DNA from: an uncultured Cellvibrio sp.
GTDB lineage: Bacteria; Pseudomonadota; Gammaproteobacteria; Pseudomonadales; Cellvibrionaceae
DNA: 54,190 nt
Assembly (NCBI GenBank): GCA_946481095.1
Contig: CAMLML010000027.1
Location: 1 to 54,190 of the forward strand
Direction of reading: 5' to 3'
Shown: positions 45,901 to 53,108 of the stretch, one piece after another
How positions within the stretch are numbered: the stretch's first letter is position 1
How the letters are laid out: each line of letters starts with the position of its first letter
Program-made: the position numbers and the translations under genes
The notes under the pieces: generated by a model
Databases searched by the model: none
What the model saw: only the letters and a program-made list of their open reading frames with translations
What the model was told of the DNA's origin: nothing

Positions 45901-46010
45901 TTTTAACACTGTTTTTTGTCCCTGTGGCTTATCACTTATTGGCAAGAAATACCGGATCGCCCGGTGATGTTGCCAGAAAACTGGACAATCACCTGGAGAA
46001 TTATCGATAA
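42906..46010 (+). CDS. RND multidrug efflux transporter (HAE1/AcrB family)
   Basis: A 1034-residue inner-membrane proton-drug antiporter. Twelve membrane helices in two halves flank large periplasmic loops. It starts KLSDVSIKRPVFASVISILL, has the proton-relay Asp pair in GLVVDDAIVVLENIVRHIE, GDIGRLFSEFAITM, and in the second half PLAILGGLIGLFITG and MLIGLAAKNGILIVEFANQ. The loop pattern (ESSSENGVSNITVQFETG, ANDIRDRVARALGNLP) resembles the MexF/OqxB/BepE-like single-operon pumps rather than AcrB. It is coupled to the adaptor by a 4-base overlap. Substrates cannot be told. A lipoprotein gene follows. Confidence 0.95.
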   Translation: MKLSDVSIKRPVFASVISILLIAFGLVSFERLTLREYPNIDPPVVSIRTNYPGAAAQIVETRITKVIEDRISGVEGIRYIESSSENGVSNITVQFETGHNMDSAANDIRDRVARALGNLPDEADPPEVQKVSSDEDVILWFNFEGEGMTMPELTDYAQRYLVDRFAVVDGVARVRIGGEQRYAMRIWLDRQALAARDLTVNDVETALRSENIELPAGSIESLERQFTLRMARSYKTVDQFSQLVVKRGDDGHLIRLADIAKVEKGTEEDRNLFRGNGTTQVGIGIVKQSTANTIDVARGVKAERDMINANLPKGMSLEDSYDSSIFVERAIHEVYITIVIAIFMVILMIYLFLGSVRAMLIPAVAVPVSIIATFIVLAAMDFSVNMLTLLALVLAIGLVVDDAIVVLENIVRHIEEKKKPPLLAAYDGAREVGFAVIATTLVLVAIFVPIVFLKGDIGRLFSEFAITMAAAVGFSALIALTLSPMLSSKILHPAGQRSRLVENIDELMLRLRKQYQTSILFCITHKKWVSLCFVLLIALSGFLAFKIPSEYAPKEDRGTFFVMVNGPEGASYAYMEEYMNEIENRMMKYVDSGEITRMMVRAPRAFGAIESFNSGMIIAVMNDWSLRRNSFVVMDEIRQKLSDLPGVSAVPIMRQGFGSQVQKPVQFVLGGGTYEELGQWRDILLEKLEKDNPGLIGIDWDYKETKPQVEVMIDTNRAADLGVSVNNIGRTLETMLGSRRATTYIDDGEEYDVILQGARDEQRTIGSLQNMYVRSERSGQLIPLSNLVTLKEVADASRLNRYNRMRSLTIDANLSGDLTLGEALTHLNQLAREHLPSKVIIDYRGLSRDFQTAGNSVMFIFLLGILVTFLVLAAQFESYIHPFVIMLTVPLAILGGLIGLFITGSTFNLYSQIGLIMLIGLAAKNGILIVEFANQLRDRGVEFTEALLEAASARLRPILMTSLTAVAGAVPLVIGSGAGSETRFVIGVVVISGVLIATFLTLFFVPVAYHLLARNTGSPGDVARKLDNHLENYR

Positions 46011-46049
46011 TTCGCTCAATAATTATTAATTGATCGATATTGAATAAAA

Positions 46050-46718
46050 ATGAAATGTTTACTGATTTGTGCAGTGTTTTTAATCACAGCCTGCAATTCA
46101 CAAATATTGACCAGATCGGATAGCCTGATCTGGCCAATTAATTCTTTAACCTCTATTGCCGATTTACCCACGCAGGTTGAAGGTAATCCTCAATTAATGA
46201 CTGCAACTGAATCAGTTCGTTTTGATGGTGATGGTGACAGATTACTGGTGGATAATAATCCACTGGCAGGCGCCAAAGAATTTACCGTAGAAATTATTTT
46301 CAAGCCTTATGATGTTTACCCCAAAAATTGGGAGCCGCGTTTTTTCCATATTGAATCGACAGATAACCCCAATCGACGTTTAACGATTGAGTTACGGTTG
46401 AATGATAAAAAACAATGGTACCTGGACGCTTACATTAAATCTGATCATTCAAATTTAACCTTAATTGATTCCACCAAAGTGCATCCGATTGACGAGTGGT
46501 TTCATGCAGCCATAACCTACAAAGACCAACATTTTGTTTCATTCGTCAACGGCCAAAAAGAACTGGAAGGGAAGGTGAAATATTTGCCGATTCCTGAAAA
46601 CGCCAAAACATCAATTGGTGCCCGCATGAATCAGATTCATTGGTTTAACGGGGAAATTAAAAAGGTAAGAATTACGCATAAAGCACTTTTACCAAGTGAG
46701 TTTTTATTAGTAGATTAA
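46050..46718 (+). CDS. LamG-like (concanavalin A-fold) lipoprotein
   Basis: A 222-residue protein with a lipoprotein signal (MKCLLICAVFLITAC, Cys15). The mature part looks like a single LamG/laminin-G-type jelly roll: VRFDGDGDRLLVDN, FTVEIIFKPYD, EWFHAAITYKDQHFVSFVNG and GEIKKVRITHKAL are typical strand blocks of that fold. Such domains bind glycans or proteins. It lies 39 bases after the efflux transporter on the same strand, so it may be co-transcribed. It ends 5 bases from the convergent ynfA stop. The function is unknown. Confidence 0.72.
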   Translation: MKCLLICAVFLITACNSQILTRSDSLIWPINSLTSIADLPTQVEGNPQLMTATESVRFDGDGDRLLVDNNPLAGAKEFTVEIIFKPYDVYPKNWEPRFFHIESTDNPNRRLTIELRLNDKKQWYLDAYIKSDHSNLTLIDSTKVHPIDEWFHAAITYKDQHFVSFVNGQKELEGKVKYLPIPENAKTSIGARMNQIHWFNGEIKKVRITHKALLPSEFLLVD

Positions 46719-46723
46719 TTTTT

Positions 46724-47050
46724 TCAGGATGACTTCCATCCCATTATGATAATCACTGTGCCTATTAAGATTATCCCTGCACCCAGCCAATCATAAGTTG
46801 ATAATTTAATGCCCTCTACAAATTGCAACCACGCAAGAGCCGTTGCTATATAAACCCCTCCATAAGCAGCATAAACACGACCACTGGCAGCGGGATGTAA
46901 AGTCAACAACCAGACAAAAATCGCTAAACTAAGTGCGGCGGGAATCAATAATAAAATAGACCCACCTTTTCGCAACCAAAGATAGGACAGAAAGCAACCA
47001 ATAATTTCTGCCAATGCAGTGACAATAAAAAGTAAAAATATTTTTAGCAT
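46724..47050 (-). CDS. ynfA: YnfA family (UPF0060) small membrane protein
   Basis: A 108-residue inner-membrane protein with four hydrophobic helices. The sequence [40 protein letters not shown] and [18 protein letters not shown] is a clear YnfA pattern, related to small multidrug resistance transporters (SMR fold). E. coli YnfA has been linked to efflux. ATG 47050 is the family start; an upstream in-frame start at 47086 would overlap the promoter side. It is the last gene of a minus-strand run after hipA and the SNase-like gene, 39 bases behind the latter. Confidence 0.9.
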   Translation of the reverse strand: MLKIFLLFIVTALAEIIGCFLSYLWLRKGGSILLLIPAALSLAIFVWLLTLHPAASGRVYAAYGGVYIATALAWLQFVEGIKLSTYDWLGAGIILIGTVIIIMGWKSS

Positions 47051-47089
47051 GATTATTTTCGATATAAAATTTATGTGAAAATTCATTCA

Positions 47090-47557
47090 CTACTTAGTCG
47101 AAGGCGTGCACCAATCGATTTTAATTCCGCCTGAATAAGTAACACCTAAACGGTTGTTTATGAGTTCACCGGCTAAATCTTTGCCGTCGATAAATACATC
47201 GGCGTCGATGCGAAAATATTTGTCGCGGCTCATATTTTTCAGTTCGACTTTTTTGGCACTGCGTAAACGCTGCACAGTAAACTTTTTGGCTTCCCGTGCT
47301 TTTAAAATCTCCTGATAACAGGCGCCTTTCATTTCCGGAGTATCAACACCCTTTAATCTCACCGGAATATTTTTACCGATAATGGCAGGCCACTGGTTGA
47401 TGGAAACGGAAAAAGTATCGCCGTCGTAAACCGTGCCCACTTTATCGACAATAACATTGCCATAAAGGATTTCTTCTGCAATTGCATTACCACTTATAAG
47501 ATATGGAATGATCAGAGAGAAAATCGAAAGGATTGTTTTTTTATTTGAATTATTCAT
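47090..47557 (-). CDS. Exported SNase-like nuclease-fold protein
   Basis: A 155-residue protein with a signal peptide (~1-27, ending NAIAEE) and a staphylococcal-nuclease-type OB fold: VYDGDTFSVSI (metal Asp), PVRLKGVDTPEMKG with the catalytic Arg and Asp-Thr-Pro-Glu block, and RDKYFRIDADVFIDGKDLAG with the second Arg. Catalytic residues appear present, so it may cut DNA or RNA outside the cytoplasm. ATG 47557 is 3 bases after the hipA stop, so it shares the hipBA transcript. The combination is unusual. A close relative would need testing for activity. Confidence 0.85.
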   Translation of the reverse strand: MNNSNKKTILSIFSLIIPYLISGNAIAEEILYGNVIVDKVGTVYDGDTFSVSINQWPAIIGKNIPVRLKGVDTPEMKGACYQEILKAREAKKFTVQRLRSAKKVELKNMSRDKYFRIDADVFIDGKDLAGELINNRLGVTYSGGIKIDWCTPSTK

Positions 47558-47560
47558 TGA

Positions 47561-48871
47561 TTATGACCAATCCAATCGCAGATGTTGATAAATGACTTGT
47601 GAAAAATTGGAATCAACCGCCGATTTTTCAGCATATTCAGGCCATTTTTTAACGATATTTACGGTGTGTTCAATAATGTCTTTTGCTTCGCTGGTAAAAT
47701 TGCTGATGAGCTTGGCCACAATTAACAGGTCTTCCATTGTAAAATTATCACGCTTGCCATTCAGTGACATTTGATGAGAGTTTACCCAGGAGGAGCCAGG
47801 TTTGTAACTGTAGGCAATATCGAATGCAGGAGCCAGCTGCCAGTTTTGATTGGGGGTTGCCAATAAAAATCCTATATTTTTTGTGTGATCATCGTGATTT
47901 CGTGCCACTACATTGAATACCATTCTTCGGTAAATTTCGATAGCTTCCTTGCGCGTCAACCGTAATTGTCGAGCTACAGCGAAGAGTTGCTCGTAGCTGT
48001 ACTGCCCCGGTTTTTTATAATCGGCATGATCCATTGCACATAAGGATTGATAATGAATTTTTTGATTGCCGATTCGATCAAATCGTTTTGTTAAAAAATG
48101 CGCACGTTTGCCTTCTACCAATAATTCGCAGGGTGACATATTAATGCCGCAATCGATCGCCATTAAATAATAGGCATATTCCATGCGACCAAAACCTTGT
48201 GGATCACCAAAAGTTTCGCGTTCGGAGCTGCGTTCAACAACACCATCAAATTTTAATAAATAGTGTTCAAAGCCTGTTGGTGCATCAACCTGACCTGATC
48301 GAATTTCAGTGCGCCCGGTATTCAGTGCAACCAGAGCTTTTGCTCTGGCACCCCCTGCAGAGGTTCCTACTTGCAGAATTCCGCTCAAATCCTCTTTTTG
48401 CGACAAGCTATGTTGGGATTGATGACGCTGGTCAAGAATTTGTTGCGCCATATTCAGTAGCGATTCCAACTCCAGTTTATGGGTTGGATTGTTGAATGAG
48501 CGAATAGCCGGTTTATATTCCAGTGCGCCCATGCCGCGTGAACCTGTGTAGAGCAAACGCTCAAGCGGATTAAAACTATTTGGGTTGCGACCATTACGGC
48601 TTAACCAGGCATTAATTACGGCGTTACCAAAATCATCCGGAAGCGTGTCGGCGAAGCAGGCGGGCAATCCTTTGTAAGTATCAAAATTGAGCTGGGGAAA
48701 TTCGAAAATGCGCGATGAATTTTGTTCATTCGGCATATGCAAAGGCGCAATTTGCACAGCTGTTTGTTTCCATTCGGTTGAGTACTCAAATGCAGCAGTG
48801 GATGTATCCGGGTTCCATGCCAGAACACCCACTTGTTTTCCCCATAGATAAACTTCTGCAAGATTTTGCAT
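47561..48871 (-). CDS. hipA: HipA-family serine/threonine kinase toxin
   Basis: A 436-residue kinase. The N-terminal HipA_N domain includes EVYLWGKQVGVLAW and LERLLYTGSRGMGALEY. The Gly-rich loop GTSAGGARAKAL (169-180) and ATP-binding LLKFD (~208) precede RNHDDHTKNIGFL (324-336, catalytic Asp) and LAPAFDIAYSY (Asp351, metal site). All key residues are present, so it should be active. E. coli HipA phosphorylates a tRNA synthetase and causes growth arrest; the target here is unknown. ATG 48871 shares its A with the hipB stop; a TTG at 48877 is a possible alternative. GGAG lies 11 bases before the ATG. Confidence 0.92.
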   Translation of the reverse strand: MQNLAEVYLWGKQVGVLAWNPDTSTAAFEYSTEWKQTAVQIAPLHMPNEQNSSRIFEFPQLNFDTYKGLPACFADTLPDDFGNAVINAWLSRNGRNPNSFNPLERLLYTGSRGMGALEYKPAIRSFNNPTHKLELESLLNMAQQILDQRHQSQHSLSQKEDLSGILQVGTSAGGARAKALVALNTGRTEIRSGQVDAPTGFEHYLLKFDGVVERSSERETFGDPQGFGRMEYAYYLMAIDCGINMSPCELLVEGKRAHFLTKRFDRIGNQKIHYQSLCAMDHADYKKPGQYSYEQLFAVARQLRLTRKEAIEIYRRMVFNVVARNHDDHTKNIGFLLATPNQNWQLAPAFDIAYSYKPGSSWVNSHQMSLNGKRDNFTMEDLLIVAKLISNFTSEAKDIIEHTVNIVKKWPEYAEKSAVDSNFSQVIYQHLRLDWS

Positions 48872-49230
48872 TACCAATCAATCTCCTTTGTATCGTCGTG
48901 TTTGATTTCTTTTTTGGATCTTGCCCGTTTGCGTTCTTTGCCTTTTTGTTTCCACTGGGCAATAGGACTTGGGGTAGGGGCGGGCAGAAATGCATCAAGC
49001 TGATCCAGGCAATTCAACGCACGCATGGCGGCAATCATGTTTTCAAGCTTCCCATTCCCTGCTACCAATTGGCGATAGCTTTTGGGGGTAATACCTATCT
49101 CCTCTGATAACAGCTGTTGTGAAATATTTCGCTCCAGCCGCAGTCGTTCCAGCCTTTGGCCTATTTCAGCGGCAACAGCCAGATTACTCATGGATGCAAG
49201 GTCGCTTGCTGATGGTGATTTAATAGCCAT
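48871..49230 (-). CDS. hipB: HipB-type Xre antitoxin
   Basis: A 119-residue protein. Residues ~20-75 form an Xre helix-turn-helix (IGQRLERLRLERNISQQLLS, IGITPKSYRQLVAGNGKLEN). The basic C-terminal tail (KQKGKERKRARSKKEIKHDD) likely wraps HipA. It overlaps hipA by one base, so the two are translationally coupled. The ATG at 49230 is chosen; an inner ATG at 49191 is possible because no ribosome site is clear for either. Upstream 49244-49359 carries several AAGGTA/TACCTT operators, pointing to autorepression as in other HipBA systems. Confidence 0.88.
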   Translation of the reverse strand: MAIKSPSASDLASMSNLAVAAEIGQRLERLRLERNISQQLLSEEIGITPKSYRQLVAGNGKLENMIAAMRALNCLDQLDAFLPAPTPSPIAQWKQKGKERKRARSKKEIKHDDTKEIDW

Positions 49231-49243
49231 AGTGGGTTATAAA

Positions 49244-49359
49244 TTACCTTTAAATAATAAAAATAACGTTTTAAGGTAAATATATACCTTAAAATCATTA
49301 AGTCAATTTATTGGGTAAATAAAATACCTAAAATAACTATATTTAAACATTTAAAGGTA
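49244..49359 (-). promoter_or_regulatory. HipB operator cluster (AAGGTA/TACCTT sites)
   Basis: Five copies of GGTA/TACC-type half-sites lie in 116 AT-rich bases. The strongest is a perfect 10-bp inverted repeat TTTTAAGGTA-AATATA-TACCTTAAAA (49269-49294). A looser pair GGTA-N7-TACC is at 49314-49328, with single half-sites at 49245-49252 (TACCTTTA) and 49353-49359 (AAAGGTA). The first half-site lies about 15 bases before hipB. This matches the multi-operator layout of known hip promoters. Confidence 0.7.
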
Positions 49360-49371
49360 GAAAATAACTTT

Positions 49372-49731
49372 TTATTTTGATGTTTCGGTCCTGTTTTCGT
49401 AATTCCTTTCTGTGTCCAGATGTTCTGCGCTTGTTTCAATAGCATCGTCTACCAATACATGAACAGGGTTTTCTTTATCCAATAAATCAGTTTCGAGTCT
49501 GCCATCAACCCACACATCCACTATGCCATTAGCTACTTTCATGGGATCTATGCCCGGTTTTGCCACTTTGACTTTTTTGACTTCGGAGGAGGTGTTGGTT
49601 GGGCCGGGAATCGCTTCTTCTGATATGGCAGGGATTGATTTATCGGAGTTTGTGATCTGGCGGGATTCTTGTGATGAGGTGCATCCCATCAAGCAGATTA
49701 GTGTCAGATTAAACACAACAAGTTTTTGCAT
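49372..49731 (-). CDS. Hypothetical small lipoprotein
   Basis: A 119-residue protein with a lipoprotein signal (MQKLVVFNLTLICLMGC, Cys17). The mature part is polar, acidic and low in aromatic residues (TSSQESRQITNSDKSIPAIS), with one ordered-looking segment (KVANGIVDVWVDGRLETDLLD). I recognise no family. The ATG at 49731 follows AAGGATTTTTT. It stands between proS and the hip operators, all on the minus strand, and stops at 49372, 12 bases from the distal hip half-site. Codon use is ordinary. Confidence 0.65.
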   Translation of the reverse strand: MQKLVVFNLTLICLMGCTSSQESRQITNSDKSIPAISEEAIPGPTNTSSEVKKVKVAKPGIDPMKVANGIVDVWVDGRLETDLLDKENPVHVLVDDAIETSAEHLDTERNYENRTETSK

Positions 49732-49833
49732 AAAAAATCCTTCGGCTGAAGAAAACGAAAATTGATTAGCTAATCAAGACTGTTTTGTATTGGATTGCGG
49801 AGTTACGAAAGGATTTTATTCGAATTGAAAATG

Positions 49834-49876
49834 TTATTCAGAAATTGTTCAATCGATATGAACAATTTCTGAATAA
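49834..49876 (-). terminator. Long perfect hairpin after proS
   Basis: The arms of 17 bases each, one TTATTCAGAAATTGTTC and the other its exact complement, enclose a 9-base loop (AATCGATAT). It begins 5 bases after the proS stop on the minus strand. The following sequence has only four T residues. Strong but T-poor, so it may be a terminator or a decay barrier. Confidence 0.55.
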
Positions 49877-49881
49877 AGGCG

Positions 49882-51609
49882 TTAAATTTTGATTTGGTTT
49901 TTTAAAAACGTCACCAAATCGTTAATCGCTATTTCCTGTTTGTCGGCATTACGGCGAGCTTTGTATTCAATAGTACCTGCTTCCAGGCCTCGATCACCAA
50001 TCACAATACGGTGTGGAATACCCATAAGATCCGTATCGGCGAGCATGCCACCCAAGCGGGCTTTTTCGTCGTCCATAAATAAAACATCAAAGCCAATTTG
50101 TGACAATTGCGAATAAAGCTCGTTGGCTTTTTTCGCAACAGCTTCAGATTTACCCATATTGATTGGCACAATCGCAATATGGAAGGGGGCAATTGAATCG
50201 GACCAAATAATGCCGTTTTCATCGAAATTTTGTTCAATCGCAGACGCAACAACACGGGTAACACCAATACCATAACAACCCATAATCATGGTTTGTTCCT
50301 TGCCGCTCTCATCCAATACTTTCGCTTTCATGGCTTCGGAATATTTGGTGCCGAGTTGGAAAATATGGCCGACTTCAATACCGCGTTTAATTTCCAGTGT
50401 GCCTTTTCCGCAGGGGCTTGGGTCGCCAGTAACGACATTGCGAATATCAGCAACCATAGGTGCTTTTTCATCACGATCCCAATTTACACCGGTGAGGTGA
50501 TAACCATCTTTGTTGGCGCCGCAAACAAAATCGGCAAGATGTGCAGCGGAGTGATCGACAATCATCGGAATTTTTAATCCAACGGGGCCGATTGATCCAA
50601 CACTCACTCCTAATTCTGCTTTGATGCGTGCTTCAGGTGCAAAAGTTAAAGGTGATGCTATGCCAGTAATTTTTTCGGCTTTGATTTCATTTAAATCGTG
50701 ATCGCCACGTAAAACCAACGCAACCAGAGGTTGGGATTTATCAGCTTGAACACTGCCGAGAACAATTAGCGTTTTAACAGTTTGTTCGGCTCTTACATTT
50801 AAAAATGCGCTGACTTCTTCTATGGAGTGTTTTCCAGGGGTCGCGACTTCTTTCATGGTTTGTGAGGGGGCAGGGCGAGCATTTGCGGGTGGCAAGGCTT
50901 CAGCTTTTTCAATATTCGCTGCGTAATCGCTGCCATTGCTGAATGCAATATCATCTTCACCGCTTTCTGCCAGAACATGGAACTCATGTGAGAAAGCGCC
51001 ACCAATCGAACCTGTGTCCGCGAGTACAGGACGGAATTGCAAGCCAAGTCGAGTAAAAATACTGCAATAGGTTGTGTGCATCACATCATAAGTTTCTTGC
51101 AGGGATTGATGCGACAAATGAAATGAATAGGCATCTTTCATAATAAATTCGCGCGAGCGCATTACGCCAAAACGCGGGCGGATTTCATCGCGGAATTTGG
51201 TTTGGATTTGATAAAAATTGGCAGGCAGTTGTTTGTAACTTTTGATTTCATTGCGGATTAAATCGGTAATCACTTCTTCATGGGTAGGGCCCAAACAAAA
51301 AGGACGATCATGGCGATCGGTAATGCGCAACAACTCAGGGCCATATTGTTGCCAGCGCCCGGATTCTTCCCATAATTCTGCTGGTTGAACCAATGGCATC
51401 AATACTTCTTGTGCGCCCGATTTATCCATCTCTTCACGGATTATGCGTTCAACCTTGCGCAATACTCGCAATCCCAGCGGTAACCAGTTGTAGAGGCCGG
51501 AAGCGGTTTTGCGGATCATGCCCGCACGTAACATGAGTTGATGGCTGATAACTTCGGCGTCAGCGGGAGTTTCTTTCAAGGTAGCAATTAAAAAACGACT
51601 GGAACGCAT
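49882..51609 (-). CDS. proS: Prolyl-tRNA synthetase
   Basis: A class II aminoacyl-tRNA synthetase of 575 residues charging tRNA-Pro. Motif 1 and 2 blocks ([45 protein letters not shown]) are at the N-terminus; the INS editing domain lies in ~225-390 (with [20 protein letters not shown]); motif 3 and the anticodon-binding domain are at the C-terminus ([17 protein letters not shown]). This is the standard bacterial long form. ATG 51609 is chosen because homologs begin MRSSRFL; the frame upstream to 51657 is not conserved. A long hairpin follows the stop. Confidence 0.97.
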   Translation of the reverse strand: MRSSRFLIATLKETPADAEVISHQLMLRAGMIRKTASGLYNWLPLGLRVLRKVERIIREEMDKSGAQEVLMPLVQPAELWEESGRWQQYGPELLRITDRHDRPFCLGPTHEEVITDLIRNEIKSYKQLPANFYQIQTKFRDEIRPRFGVMRSREFIMKDAYSFHLSHQSLQETYDVMHTTYCSIFTRLGLQFRPVLADTGSIGGAFSHEFHVLAESGEDDIAFSNGSDYAANIEKAEALPPANARPAPSQTMKEVATPGKHSIEEVSAFLNVRAEQTVKTLIVLGSVQADKSQPLVALVLRGDHDLNEIKAEKITGIASPLTFAPEARIKAELGVSVGSIGPVGLKIPMIVDHSAAHLADFVCGANKDGYHLTGVNWDRDEKAPMVADIRNVVTGDPSPCGKGTLEIKRGIEVGHIFQLGTKYSEAMKAKVLDESGKEQTMIMGCYGIGVTRVVASAIEQNFDENGIIWSDSIAPFHIAIVPINMGKSEAVAKKANELYSQLSQIGFDVLFMDDEKARLGGMLADTDLMGIPHRIVIGDRGLEAGTIEYKARRNADKQEIAINDLVTFLKNQIKI

Positions 51610-51787
51610 AAACTGATCACTTATTAAAAGGTTTGCTCGGAATGGTTTGCACTGCACGGAAAGGTGGACATTCTACGGCGGTTATCATTTTTGGTATAGC
51701 GGGTAAATATGTTTGAACCTGATTCGCAGGAATGACGATTAATTTTGATTCGTGCAAAACTCTCATAAATAAGAAGTCCTTTTAAAG

Positions 51788-51812
51788 AAAAAACCCCGCA
51801 TTCGCGGGGTTT
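51788..51812 (-). terminator. Rho-independent terminator after the HU gene
   Basis: On the minus strand ACCCCGC-GAAT-GCGGGGT is a perfect 7-bp stem followed by at least five T residues. It begins about 20 bases after the HU stop codon. Confidence 0.9.
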
Positions 51813-51832
51813 CAAACCGGGATAATGGCGAA

Positions 51833-52261
51833 TTAAACAGCCATTTCTTTCAGTTTTTTCAGCGCACGTACTTTTACAGATGTGCTTGCTGGTTTGGCTT
51901 TGAACATTACTTCTTCGCCAGTGAAAGGGTTGATACCTTTACGAGCTTTGGTTGCTGGTTTTTTCACTGTGGTGATTTTCAGCAGACCTGGTAGTACAAA
52001 TTCACCAGCGCCTTTTTTCTTGATGTGACCTTCGATAATGTTGGTTAACTCATCCAATACTGCTTGAACTTGCTTTTTAGGTACTTCAGTGGCCTCAGAA
52101 ATTTGAGCCAACATTTGAGACTTGTTTTGGCGTTCAGCGATTGGTTTTACTGGAGCAGCAGGAGCTTTTGGCGCCGCCGCTTTTTTGGCAGCAGGTTTAG
52201 CAGCTTTTTTTGCAGGAGCTTTTTTTGCAGTTGCTTTAACAGCAGGTTTTTTAGCAGCCAT
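51833..52261 (-). CDS. HU-family DNA-binding protein with Lys/Ala-rich N-terminal tail
   Basis: A 142-residue nucleoid protein. Residues 1-44 are Lys/Ala/Pro repeats (KKPAVKATAKKAPAKKAAK) like a histone-H1 tail; residues ~45-142 are an HU fold (NKSQMLAQISEATEVPKKQV, the FVLPGLLKITTVKKPATKAR region, and GINPFTGEEVMFKAKPAST, where HU/IHF have the DNA-bending NPxTGE arm). Canonical HU has about 90 residues, so the tail is an added domain. It is probably an abundant, DNA-compacting protein. A strong terminator follows. Codons GCA and AAA/AAG dominate the tail. Confidence 0.9.
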   Translation of the reverse strand: MAAKKPAVKATAKKAPAKKAAKPAAKKAAAPKAPAAPVKPIAERQNKSQMLAQISEATEVPKKQVQAVLDELTNIIEGHIKKKGAGEFVLPGLLKITTVKKPATKARKGINPFTGEEVMFKAKPASTSVKVRALKKLKEMAV

Positions 52262-52460
52262 AATAATTTCCCATAAATTAATTATTCAGTGAGTAACATT
52301 CAACCAGCTACACGTGCTGGACGCTAGCTGAAAACCCTATTTTTCCCGAGTGAAAACGAGATCAACAGAGATTTACGCTATATATAAAGCATAAAATATA
52401 GGTCGGCAACTAAAAATCGTGTTTTTTTCGAGAAATAATGGGTTTTTTGATGAATAGCGA
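52262..52460 (-). promoter_or_regulatory. HU gene upstream region with a hairpin
   Basis: This 199-base noncoding stretch is AT-rich with TATATATA near 52378-52386. CCAGC-TACACGT-GCTGG at 52304-52320 is a perfect 5-bp stem about 42 bases before the ATG. A leader-level control of HU amount is possible. I cannot assign a firm -10/-35. Confidence 0.35.
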
Positions 52461-52961
52461 TTAAATATGCAGCAAATCAAGCTCTTTTTCGATATCGGCT
52501 CTTTCCCACAGATAAATAAATTCATCCTGTAGTTTTTTGATTTCAGGTGCGGCGTTGTAGTTGGCAAAGCCTTGATAAGTGCGTTCATCATTTTTATAAA
52601 TCAATCCGCGCGTGTCGCAAATCATAAAACCCATATCATTATTTTCGGGTTCCTGTGCGATTTTTTTCAGCTGGATTTTGCTGCGAAGCCTCTGTGCAAG
52701 TTTGATCAAAGGGTGACCTGCATCGATGGCTGGTTTGAAATTTTTTACCAAAATTTTAATTTCAACCTGGGCTCCTGAGCGAGCCAATGTTGATAATGCA
52801 GCCACAAAATCGGCGTTGGCATAAATGGCGGCATCAAGATTTTCAGTCAAAATAAAACAACGACGACTGCATGCCGACAAGATTTTAGTCGTGTGCTCAC
52901 GAAAATCATCTGCAGAATGAAGTAGCCACAGGTCTTTGGATGTTTTGGATTGTTCGGCCAT
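52461..52961 (-). CDS. Hypothetical protein, possibly DUF7931-type
   Basis: A 166-residue soluble protein: LWLLHSADDFREHTTKILS at the N-terminus, SRRCFILTENLDAAIYANAD, VEIKILVKNFKPAID, and a C-terminal WERADIEKELDLLHI. The pattern resembles the domain often labelled HPA2-related or DUF7931 in gammaproteobacteria, with a phospholipase-D-like alternation of strands and helices; I am not certain. ATG 52961 follows AAGGAAAACAA, a good site. It lies between repeat G and the HU gene on the minus strand. Function is not known. Confidence 0.65.
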   Translation of the reverse strand: MAEQSKTSKDLWLLHSADDFREHTTKILSACSRRCFILTENLDAAIYANADFVAALSTLARSGAQVEIKILVKNFKPAIDAGHPLIKLAQRLRSKIQLKKIAQEPENNDMGFMICDTRGLIYKNDERTYQGFANYNAAPEIKKLQDEFIYLWERADIEKELDLLHI

Positions 52962-52984
52962 TTGTTTTCCTTTTGAGATTTTTT

Positions 52985-53097
52985 CACCCCCTCCTAACCT
53001 CCCCCTTAGCAAGGGGAAGGGACTCGACTCCCTGTTTTTCTATTTTCGGAGTGGAATCAGTTCCCTCCCCTGGCAAGGGGAGGGTTAGGGTGGGGTC
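52985..53097 (+). repeat. Composite palindromic repeat, copy G (CCTCCCC subtype)
   Basis: Left arm CACCCCCTCCTAACCTCCCC, right arm GGGGAGGGTTAGGGTGGGGT. Each half folds alone (left: CCCCCTTAGCAAGGGGAAGG; right: CCCTCCCC-TGGCAA-GGGGAGGG). Same outline as copy C. It lies between the oxygenase stop and the next gene start; the outer T-rich flanks do not look like a terminator. Confidence 0.8.
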
Positions 53098-53108
53098 ATG
53101 CTTGCAAA

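Noticed and set aside
48715..49107. Plus-strand ORF of 130 codons opposite hipA/hipB
   Set aside because: It is the complement of two well-supported genes and shows no motif.
11503..53097. C-rich/G-rich repeats as a CRISPR array
   Set aside because: The copies are scattered over 42 kb, differ in internal sequence and have no regular unique spacers; no cas gene is present.
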